Source: Candidatus Saccharimonadota bacterium (GTDB taxonomy: Bacteria; Patescibacteriota; Saccharimonadia; Saccharimonadales; EFPC-124). From it: a stretch of 13,868 nt of DNA. The stretch covers positions 1 to 13,868 of the forward strand of contig JAEHDC010000007.1 of assembly GCA_016880595.1 (NCBI GenBank). The letters run 5' to 3'. Below are positions 1-6,501 of the stretch, piece after piece (the first letter of the stretch is position 1; the number at the start of each line of letters is the position of its first letter). Position numbers and translations under genes: made by a program. Under the pieces are notes generated by a model, which was given only the letters and a program-made list of their open reading frames with translations, was not told the origin of the DNA and made no database searches.

Positions 1-312
1 ATTACCTTTTCTTTTGACAGCACAGAGCCTCGACCGATAGTGCTTGGTTTGGCATTCTATGATAATTTTGGCGTTAATATTTCTGGCCCAAACAGTAACG
101 GCACGCAGCTTACTAGTGGCAAGCCGGTCACTTTTACAATTCCAAAGCTTTCGTTTAACCCTGGAAATTACACGATGCGCGTTGTGGTATTTGATCATAA
201 TACTGAGGTTGAATACGACCATCAAGAGGAGGCAGCGGCATTTACTGTTGTAAGCAAACATCACCCGCAGCTTTACGGCAAGATTAATATGTTTGGCAGG
301 TGGCAACAATGA
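1..312 (+). CDS. Polysaccharide ABC exporter ATPase, C-terminal glycan-binding (Wzt-C) domain, partial
   Basis: This is the last 103 codons of a gene that begins upstream; the frame is open from base 1 and ends with TGA at 310-312. The residues form a beta-sandwich-like pattern: LGLAFYDNFG, then KPVTFTIPKLSFNPGNYTMR, then VVVFDHN, EYDHQEEAAAFTV and a closing GKINMFGRW. The 'PG.Y...VVVFD' strand and the terminal 'GxxxxxGRW' resemble the C-terminal carbohydrate-binding domain of Wzt, the nucleotide-binding subunit of ABC exporters for O-antigens and S-layer glycans. In that family the domain recognises the finished glycan before export. The Walker motifs lie outside the window, so the ATPase part is inferred from the family. 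The stop codon overlaps the next start (ATGA), which indicates translational coupling to the methyltransferase. A stand-alone glycan-binding protein is less likely given the glycosyltransferases that follow. Confidence 0.72.
   Translation: MTFSFDSTEPRPIVLGLAFYDNFGVNISGPNSNGTQLTSGKPVTFTIPKLSFNPGNYTMRVVVFDHNTEVEYDHQEEAAAFTVVSKHHPQLYGKINMFGRWQQ
298..303 (+). promoter_or_regulatory. Shine-Dalgarno site deciding the methyltransferase start
   Basis: AGGTGG lies five bases before the ATG at 309. It favours 309 over an in-frame GTG at 300, which would place the start inside this site. The ATG also overlaps the upstream TGA as ATGA, the usual layout of coupled genes. Confidence 0.6.
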
Positions 313-1385
313 AAAGTATAGATAGCAACTTGGCAAAGACCTTGCCGTTTGACCAGTACTCTCGTCAAATGATTGTTGCGACGCTTATCAATAAAGCGCT
401 ACGCCCAGATGCAAAAGCAAAACTAAAAATTATTGACATTGGCGGCCACAAAGGTAAAACGCAGGAATTTTTACCGAGCGATGAGGTGACAATCTTGGAT
501 GTTTTTGACGAGTCGTACCAAGGCTATGTTAAAGGCGATGCCACAAAAATTGAGTTTGCTGATGATTTTTTTGACATTGCTACGAGTTTTGATGTTCTTG
601 AGCATATCCCCCGCCCATTGCGTCCTGCTTATCTTAGTGAAGCATTGCGCGTTAGTAAGCTGGGCGTGTTTATTGCAGTGCCAGTTGACGGCAATGACTG
701 CAAAACAGCAGATGCAGAGGTGCTTCTCAATGAGGTAAATAAGGAGTTATTTGGCGAAGACCATCGCTGGCTTAAGGAGCACATTGACCTACAAATTCCA
801 TCACAAGAGGAAATGCAAAAGCTTTTAGGCAAGAGCGGCGCGCATTTTGTTTCTGTTCCAAATAATCAGCTTGCTGACTGGATCATTTTGCAAACGCTAA
901 TTTTTATGGCTTCCCAAAACTCCTTGGCAACGCAAGCGGTTAACGACATGAACACATGGTGCAACGAGCACTGTTTGGAGCTGGAATCTGGAGTAGATTG
1001 CAGCTACAGGCGCATTTTCTTTGTTTCTAAAAACGCAAAAATGGTTGAAGCGGTCAAGGCTGTAATTGATAGAAATCTTATAGATGGTGGTAACGAGGCT
1101 TTGAATGTTATGAAGTCTGAGCGCATACATTCTTCTTTTCTTTCGACCGCGGTTATGGCGCTGGCAAAATTAGGAAAAAGCTTTAACAGCATTAAGCAGC
1201 TTAGTGAAGAGCAAAAAATATCACTACAAGATGTTGAGCATGAATGTAAAGTGGCAAAAAATCAGGCGGAAGAATACAAAAAACGCTGCGAAATGCTTCA
1301 GCAGGAGCTGAACAACGTGCGCCAGTCGCTATCATGGCGTGCTACAAAACCGCTGCGTGCAATAAGTAAAATGGCAAAGGGATAG
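309..1385 (+). CDS. SAM-dependent methyltransferase with C-terminal coiled coil (possible glycan-capping enzyme)
   Basis: A 358-residue protein. Residues 39-51 hold class I methyltransferase motif I (LKIIDIGGHKGKT). D64 ends the next strand, GDA at 76-78 fits the motif II/III region, and FDIATSFDVLEHI (88-100) is the typical Methyltransf_11 motif, followed by a VSKLGVFIAVP strand. The catalytic part ends by about residue 230. Residues about 297-340 are a heptad-rich, charged coiled coil, followed by SWRATKPLR (342-350), a motif I know from coiled-coil ends in O-antigen and rhamnan assembly proteins. The known parallel is WbdD of E. coli O8/O9a: a methyltransferase with a coiled coil that caps the O-chain and sets its length, next to a Wzt that reads the cap. 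No kinase domain is visible. The capping role is inferred; methylation of another sugar or of a protein is possible. The gene overlaps the Wzt-like gene by four bases and sits four bases before the next. Confidence 0.8.
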   Translation: MKSIDSNLAKTLPFDQYSRQMIVATLINKALRPDAKAKLKIIDIGGHKGKTQEFLPSDEVTILDVFDESYQGYVKGDATKIEFADDFFDIATSFDVLEHIPRPLRPAYLSEALRVSKLGVFIAVPVDGNDCKTADAEVLLNEVNKELFGEDHRWLKEHIDLQIPSQEEMQKLLGKSGAHFVSVPNNQLADWIILQTLIFMASQNSLATQAVNDMNTWCNEHCLELESGVDCSYRRIFFVSKNAKMVEAVKAVIDRNLIDGGNEALNVMKSERIHSSFLSTAVMALAKLGKSFNSIKQLSEEQKISLQDVEHECKVAKNQAEEYKKRCEMLQQELNNVRQSLSWRATKPLRAISKMAKG

Positions 1386-1389
1386 GATT

Positions 1390-3192
1390 ATGAATGAAGC
1401 TGTTCGCAATCTTCTAAAGCGCGCTAAAAAGACGTTGGCTAAAAATGATGCTTTGCGTGAAGCTTATCACCTTGTCAAGAGTTCATTGCGACCGAGGTAT
1501 GGAAAGAAGCGGCGCAATATCTCCTACCAACTGTGGATTCGTCAATGTGAGCCGCTGGTTTGGACTCGCCAGTGCAAACAAAAGTTGCAACCGCAGATTA
1601 GCGTGGTTGTACCGGCTTTTAATACACCGGAAAAGTATCTGAAGCCGTTAGTGGCTTCGCTGAAAAGGCAGACATACAAGAATTGGCAGTTATGTATTGC
1701 AGACGGCTCTACAGATGAGTCCTGTGCCGAGGCTATTAAACAAGAAGCCAACAGCGAAGCGCGCATCACTTATAAACGGCTTGCAAAAAACGAGGGGATC
1801 ATTGGCAATACAAACCAGGCAATAAAACTTGCGACTGGTGAATTTGTTGGCTTTTTAGATCACGATGATGAGCTGGCTCCACAGGCTTTATACGAGGTGG
1901 TGGCTGCGCTCAACGCTAATCCAAAAGCCGACTTTTTTTACAGCGATGAAGACAAAATTTCGGATGACGGTTCGCACCGCAGCTTGCCATTTTTTAAGCC
2001 GGACTTCTCCCCTACTTTACTTGAGGGCGTTAATTATATCACGCATTTTTCCATTGTGCGGCGCAGTCTGCTCAAGAAAATCGGGACTTTGCGCAAGGGT
2101 TTTGAAGGCGCACAAGATTATGATCTTATCTTGCGCATAACAGATGCCACAGATAGGATTGTGCACATTCCAAAAATCTTGTATCATTGGCGTTTAGCAG
2201 AAGGGTCAACATCAGGATCAATAGAAAACAAGCCTTATGCCACAACTGCTGGCATGCGCGCTTTGGAAGATCACGTGCAGCGAAAAAAAATTCCGGCCAA
2301 GGTTTTGGAGATTCCAGAACTGCCAACAAACTATCGCCTGCAGTACAAGACACCGCGCAAAGCCAAGGTGTCAATAATTATTCCGTTCAAAGATAAGCCA
2401 GAGCTTTTAAAAAAACTTATCCCGAGCATTCTGGAAAGAACCACGTACAAGAATTACGAGATTATCTTAATCTCCAATAACAGCCAGCAGCCAGAGACGC
2501 ATGAATATTTGGCCAGCCTTAAGGACAATGATAAGATTAAGATTTTTGAGCATGATATCCCGTATAATTATTCGGCAATCAATAATTTTGGTCGCAGTAA
2601 AGCCAGCGGTGATTATTTGGTGCTTCTAAACAATGATACAGAGGTCATAACAGGCGATTGGCTCAAAGAAATGCTTGGCGTGGCCTCGCAGCCGTGGGCA
2701 GGCGCTGTTGGCCCGGCTTTGTTTTATCCAAACAATACTCTTCAGCATGCTGGGGTCATTTTGGGCATGAACACGGTTGCCGGCCATGTCTGGCGCCACC
2801 TGCATCAAGATGCCCTAACCCCTTTTGGTCGACCGTACTGGCCACGAGATTTTTTGGCCGTAACCGCTGCCTGTTTGATGGTAAAAACTTCAAAATATGA
2901 CGAAGTTGGCGGCTTGGATGAAAATCTTGTTATGGCTGGTAATGACGTGGCTTTTTGTTTGCGTTTGCACGAGAAGGGCTATCGTAACATCTATTGGCCG
3001 TTTGTAAAACTTTATCATTACGAGAATACCTCTGTTGGATCTTACCAAAGTGCTCCGCCAACAGATTACGACAACTCCATGGTTTACTACAAACCGTACT
3101 TGCTATGGCGTGATCCGTATTTTAATCCGAATTTAAGTCTGCAAATCGAACAAATAGCATATAGAGAGGACTACAGTGGCAATTTTAATTAA
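1390..3192 (+). CDS. Tandem family 2 glycosyltransferase (two GT-A domains)
   Basis: A 600-residue cytoplasmic enzyme with two GT2 domains. Residues 1-66 are basic and helical without a hydrophobic membrane span. Domain 1 starts at ISVVVPAFNT (70-79). It has ADGSTDES (104-111), the DxD-type FLDHDDE (155-161), and a C-terminal half with QDYDL (242-246) and HIPKILYHWR (259-268). Domain 2 starts at VSIIIPFKDK (327-336). It has LLNNDTEV (412-419) as its metal-binding motif, GAVGPALFYPNNTLQHAGV near 437-455 and AGNDVAFCLRL (516-526), matching rhamnosyltransferase-type GT2 enzymes. Two domains in one chain often add alternating sugars or act as polymerase and branching units; the sugars cannot be read from sequence. 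AAGGGA at 1377-1382 is seven bases from the ATG. The last 17 bases overlap the next gene. Confidence 0.9.
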   Translation: MNEAVRNLLKRAKKTLAKNDALREAYHLVKSSLRPRYGKKRRNISYQLWIRQCEPLVWTRQCKQKLQPQISVVVPAFNTPEKYLKPLVASLKRQTYKNWQLCIADGSTDESCAEAIKQEANSEARITYKRLAKNEGIIGNTNQAIKLATGEFVGFLDHDDELAPQALYEVVAALNANPKADFFYSDEDKISDDGSHRSLPFFKPDFSPTLLEGVNYITHFSIVRRSLLKKIGTLRKGFEGAQDYDLILRITDATDRIVHIPKILYHWRLAEGSTSGSIENKPYATTAGMRALEDHVQRKKIPAKVLEIPELPTNYRLQYKTPRKAKVSIIIPFKDKPELLKKLIPSILERTTYKNYEIILISNNSQQPETHEYLASLKDNDKIKIFEHDIPYNYSAINNFGRSKASGDYLVLLNNDTEVITGDWLKEMLGVASQPWAGAVGPALFYPNNTLQHAGVILGMNTVAGHVWRHLHQDALTPFGRPYWPRDFLAVTAACLMVKTSKYDEVGGLDENLVMAGNDVAFCLRLHEKGYRNIYWPFVKLYHYENTSVGSYQSAPPTDYDNSMVYYKPYLLWRDPYFNPNLSLQIEQIAYREDYSGNFN

Positions 3193-4480
3193 AAAAGCAA
3201 TTAAGGTTTACAAAAACCGCGGATTTAGTGGTTTGGTGGATAAGACTGGCAGGTTTGCGCACAAACGCCTGCGGAAACTTGGCAAAAAGCTGCGATTTAA
3301 AAACGTTGGCATAGACCAAAAACGTCTTGATGAGGAGTTTGATTTTGTTAGCAGTGACATTTTTCAGATTACAGGGGAAGATATTGCTGCAAGCAAAAAA
3401 GCCACTAGTGGGCCAAAACCAGAGAAAATTCAGACCGCAACTTGGTTTATACCTTACTTTAATCATTTTGAGTTTAATGGTATTCAAACTATCTTTCGTT
3501 TTATAGACAAGCTCAGCCAAGAAGGCGTAAAAAATCGTATTGTAATTTACGACAATCCAACTTTTGACGTGGCTGCATTTGAAGAGAAGATGCTTAGTTA
3601 CTTCAAAATAACAGATTACGAGATCATTGTTTTTGGCGACAATAAGCAAAAAGATATCAAAAAGTTACCGCCTAGCGATATTGCTTTTTGTACATTTTGG
3701 GTGTCGGCGTACATGCTTTTGCGTTTTAACAAAACTAAGCGCAAGTATTATTTTGTTCAGGATTATGAGCCAATGTTTTACGAGGCTGGCTCCACATATG
3801 CTCTGGCGCAGTCCACTTACCGCTTTGGCTTTAGCGGCATTGTAAATACACCAGGTCTTTTGGCGGCGCTTAATCAGCGCGACGGGTTGGAGGGGATTAG
3901 CTTTGTTCCAGCAACCAACCACGATCTGTACTATCCAAATCCAAAAAGACAGAACAAGCGCGTGCGAATTTTTATGTACACTAGGCCGCTTAATCCCCGG
4001 AACGCCTTTAACCTTGGGATTTTGACAATTAAGTTACTGCTGGACAAATATGGCAAAAAGATCGAGATAATCACAGCTGGTGCCGAATGGAACGAAGCAG
4101 ATTATGGGTTGGAAGGCTTAATAACCAATAAAGGCCTAATTAAGACTTTGCCAGAGGTGGCGGATCTTTATCGCAACTGCGATATTGGCTTCTCTTTTAT
4201 GCTGACGCCGCACACTTCTTACCAAATGCAAGAGTATAGCGCTTCGGGCATGGCCACGGTTATGAACGTAAATGCCGATCATGCTTGGCTAAACAAGGAT
4301 GGCGAGAATTGTTTGTTGGCAGAGCCATCGCCAGCAGACATGGCAGAAAAAATTAGTAAATTAGTTGACAATCCCAAGCTTCGCGCCCGTCTTGTAAAAA
4401 ACGCGCAAAAAGAATTGGGCTACACTTGGCAACAACAAATGGAGATGATTTGGAACGATGTTAAAAAAAGCTCGCATTAA
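3176..4480 (+). CDS. WsaF-like GT-B glycosyltransferase (probable rhamnosyltransferase type)
   Basis: A 434-residue protein starting at GTG 3176, with GAGG at 3166-3169 upstream and a 17-base overlap with the previous gene. Residues 1-45 are very basic (RLRKLGKKLRFKN) and could bind the membrane surface. The body starts at TATWFIPYFNHFEFNGIQTI (87-106). KRKYYFVQDYEPMFYEAGS (188-206) is the hallmark of the WsaF family, the S-layer-glycan rhamnosyltransferase of Geobacillus. The C-terminal half is a Rossmann-type GT-B domain: RIFMYTRPLNPRNAF (264-278), then IEIITAG (297-302), and the donor-site region with LYRNCDIGFSFMLTPHTSY (331-349), the acidic QEY (352-354) and SGMATVMN (357-364). It presumably extends the same lipid-linked glycan as the neighbouring GT2 enzyme. 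The rhamnose assignment rests on family resemblance alone. Confidence 0.85.
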   Translation: MAILIKKAIKVYKNRGFSGLVDKTGRFAHKRLRKLGKKLRFKNVGIDQKRLDEEFDFVSSDIFQITGEDIAASKKATSGPKPEKIQTATWFIPYFNHFEFNGIQTIFRFIDKLSQEGVKNRIVIYDNPTFDVAAFEEKMLSYFKITDYEIIVFGDNKQKDIKKLPPSDIAFCTFWVSAYMLLRFNKTKRKYYFVQDYEPMFYEAGSTYALAQSTYRFGFSGIVNTPGLLAALNQRDGLEGISFVPATNHDLYYPNPKRQNKRVRIFMYTRPLNPRNAFNLGILTIKLLLDKYGKKIEIITAGAEWNEADYGLEGLITNKGLIKTLPEVADLYRNCDIGFSFMLTPHTSYQMQEYSASGMATVMNVNADHAWLNKDGENCLLAEPSPADMAEKISKLVDNPKLRARLVKNAQKELGYTWQQQMEMIWNDVKKSSH

Positions 4481-4913
4481 ATTTGACGTTTTATTTATAC
4501 AAGAAACAGACAACACCTGGATACAAGGATTTCGTTATTTGTTTGTGGCCTCTGCGGCGCTTATGGCAGATTTTTTGACTCTGGTTACGCTCACCGAGTT
4601 GCTAAATGTGGAAAATATAATTATTAGCTCGGCAGCAGGTTTTAGTTTTGGCCTGATTATTAACTATCTTTTGAGCATCCGCTGGGTTTTTACAAGCGGC
4701 AGTGGAAAAAGTAAGCGCAGCGAATTTTTGATGTTCTGTGTCATTGGCCTGGTCGGCTTAGCTATGACAGCAGCTTTGATGTGGGTTATGACCTCAATCT
4801 TTGGCGTGTATTATATTTTTGCCAAGGCCGTTGTGACCTGTATTGTCTTTTTCTGGAATTTTTTTGCAAGAAAATTTTTATTATTTAATATTAAGCCCAA
4901 AGACATAGTATAA
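4458..4913 (+). CDS. GtrA-family small membrane protein (putative lipid-linked sugar flippase)
   Basis: A 151-residue protein with four predicted membrane spans, near residues 26-48, 54-74, 91-112 and 118-140. Family signatures are RYLFVASAALMADF (26-39), the polar NYLLSIRWVF (69-78) after span 2, and FFWNFFARKFLLF (131-143) after span 4. GtrA proteins are thought to flip undecaprenyl-phosphate-linked monosaccharides so that an external GT-C enzyme can use them to decorate surface glycans. The first 23 bases overlap the previous gene and the stop overlaps a TAATG at 4911-4915. A GGAG at 4441-4444 is rather far from the ATG, so translation probably depends on coupling. No GtrB-like polyprenyl-phosphate glycosyltransferase lies in the window. 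Confidence 0.85.
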   Translation: MLKKARIKFDVLFIQETDNTWIQGFRYLFVASAALMADFLTLVTLTELLNVENIIISSAAGFSFGLIINYLLSIRWVFTSGSGKSKRSEFLMFCVIGLVGLAMTAALMWVMTSIFGVYYIFAKAVVTCIVFFWNFFARKFLLFNIKPKDIV

Positions 4914-4914
4914 T
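4909..4914 (+). promoter_or_regulatory. Possible internal -10 element before the DUF2142 gene
   Basis: A perfect TATAAT lies at the end of the GtrA gene, ten bases before ATG 4925, and follows an AT-rich stretch (4871-4894). The best -35 match, TTAATA at 4885-4890 with an 18-base spacer, is poor. The spacing to the ATG matches the other presumed leaderless starts in this window. It may be chance in AT-rich DNA. Confidence 0.3.
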
Positions 4915-4924
4915 GGGTGCTAAT

Positions 4925-6373
4925 ATGAAAAAACAGTTCCACGAAACCGCATTTGCTTTAGTTTGCAAAAATTTTTTTAATAGTCTTTATAATAAGTTAA
5001 ACAAGACAAATCCAGCTAAGTTTTATCTTGTTTGTGCTATAGTCCTTGGTGGTATTTTGATTTTTGTCACTCCTCCGTTTCAGGTTCCGGATGAGGGGGC
5101 TCATTTTTATAGGGCTTACCAAATTTCCGAGGGTGGCTTTTTGCCAGAACATCTGGAAGAGGGCACGGGCGGCACGTTGCCAAGAAGTTTACAGGTGGTT
5201 ATTGATACATCAATACCAAGCAACATGTATGGCAATACTGATGTAAAAGCCGACCCGTCACTTATTAAGAAAGCGCTAAGTCAGCCGCTTAATGCTGATG
5301 ACAGAATAGAGACAAGCTTTGACAATACGGCTTTGTATTCGCCAATAATGTACGCACCAGCATCGCTTGGTATTGCAATTTCTCGCGCTTTTGGCGCCAC
5401 TCCACTGGTCATGCTTTATGTTGGTAGGATTTTTATGTTAGCAGCTTGGGTTGCAGCACTTTATTTTGCAATTCGTATACTGCCTTATGGAAAATGGGCT
5501 ATGGCTGTTTTGGCACTTTCGCCGATGGCGATTTATCAATGCGCCTCGGTGTCAGCGGACGCTGTTGCACTTAGTATGGGCGCACTTGTTGTAGCTTGGT
5601 TTGTAAAACTCGCCACACAAGAGAGTTGCATGTCTAAGAAGCAGTGGTTTTTGACGCTTAGTCTGTTGTTGGCTTTGGGATTTGTTAAGCAACCTTATTC
5701 TTTGCTTGGATTGTCTTTTGCTTTCTTACCGTCCAGGCTGTTTATTTCCAAAAAGCAAAAGTGGCAATTTATAGTTTCAGCTCTAGTCGTGGTTATTGGC
5801 GTTACGGCAACTTGGTATCTTGTTTCTACATCTTATTATTCTGTTCCAGCTTGGATATCCGCAACTAGAGAGATTAATCCAAACAAACAACTCTTGTTTT
5901 TATTGACTCATCCTTGGACTTTCTTGCACGCTTTGGCAAACACTCATTTGTCTACATATAGCGATGGACTAATAATGCAGGCTGTAGGCGTTTTTGGGTC
6001 GCTAGAGGCGCCATTGCCGCTTTGGGCCGACCTGTCCTATATGTTTGCCTTGCTTTTAGCAATAGGCGTGTCATACGGCCAGAAGATTATGCAAAAGACC
6101 CAAAGGATTTTACTATTTACGTTGACTGCTTTGAGCTTTTTAGCGATAGATGTACTTTTGTATATGTCCTGGTCACCTTATGCAGCACTTGACGTCTGGG
6201 GCTTGCAAGGTAGGTATTATCTTGTGGCAATGCCTGGAATTGTATTGCCGCTAATTGGATCGTTAGAGGTTAAATTTAGAAGAGTAAAAAGCCAGTTTGT
6301 GATCATAAGCTTAGCGTTGATTGTGCTCATTACTTCGTTTCTTGTTATATTAAAGCGTTTCTGGATAGCTTAA
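4925..6373 (+). CDS. DUF2142 family multi-pass membrane protein (putative GT-C glycosyltransferase)
   Basis: A polytopic protein of 482 residues from ATG 4925, or 486 from ATG 4913, which overlaps the GtrA stop as TAATG. I prefer 4925 because GGTG (4916-4919) sits five bases before it. After a first span (about 32-48) comes PPFQVPDEGAHFYRAYQIS (50-68), with the PDE and H typical of DUF2142. Next is a long extracytoplasmic loop containing GGTLPRS, then about nine or ten further hydrophobic spans, and GLQGRYYLVAMPG (426-438), the second DUF2142 signature. DUF2142 proteins are little studied; an acidic pair in the first external loop, as here, is typical of GT-C enzymes using polyprenyl-phosphate sugars. 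Its place directly after GtrA supports a role in adding a side sugar outside the membrane. It is the last gene of the operon. Confidence 0.85.
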   Translation: MKKQFHETAFALVCKNFFNSLYNKLNKTNPAKFYLVCAIVLGGILIFVTPPFQVPDEGAHFYRAYQISEGGFLPEHLEEGTGGTLPRSLQVVIDTSIPSNMYGNTDVKADPSLIKKALSQPLNADDRIETSFDNTALYSPIMYAPASLGIAISRAFGATPLVMLYVGRIFMLAAWVAALYFAIRILPYGKWAMAVLALSPMAIYQCASVSADAVALSMGALVVAWFVKLATQESCMSKKQWFLTLSLLLALGFVKQPYSLLGLSFAFLPSRLFISKKQKWQFIVSALVVVIGVTATWYLVSTSYYSVPAWISATREINPNKQLLFLLTHPWTFLHALANTHLSTYSDGLIMQAVGVFGSLEAPLPLWADLSYMFALLLAIGVSYGQKIMQKTQRILLFTLTALSFLAIDVLLYMSWSPYAALDVWGLQGRYYLVAMPGIVLPLIGSLEVKFRRVKSQFVIISLALIVLITSFLVILKRFWIA

Positions 6374-6464
6374 TTATAATTTTAGCAAATTGTTCTTGAC
6401 TGGCTGCAATGTCGCTCAAAGAGCTTAGTGCCTGTGGATTAATGCTTTGATTAGGTCTTACTTA

Positions 6465-6493
6465 TTTACATTTTATCATTAAAGCGTTAGCAT
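6465..6493 (+). promoter_or_regulatory. Predicted promoter of the tail-fibre-like gene
   Basis: TTTACA (6465-6470) and TAGCAT (6488-6493) are 17 bases apart. Only eight bases separate the -10 from ATG 6502 and there is no Shine-Dalgarno sequence, so the transcript would be leaderless or nearly so. The 128 bases between 6374 and 6501 show no convincing terminator for the upstream operon. Confidence 0.45.
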
Positions 6494-6501
6494 AATAATA
6501 T

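Noticed and set aside
3185..3649. A 154-codon minus-strand open frame under the WsaF-like gene
   Set aside because: It lies wholly inside a gene with strong family motifs and has no ribosome site or domain of its own.
6345..6461. A 38-codon minus-strand open frame over the operon end and gap, with protein-like text (SINPQALSSLSDIAASQEQF)
   Set aside because: It has no start codon, is short and mostly overlaps weakly constrained sequence. Its INPQAL matches a hexapeptide of the 809-aa protein, but the shared DNA is only about 11 bases, which is expected by chance.
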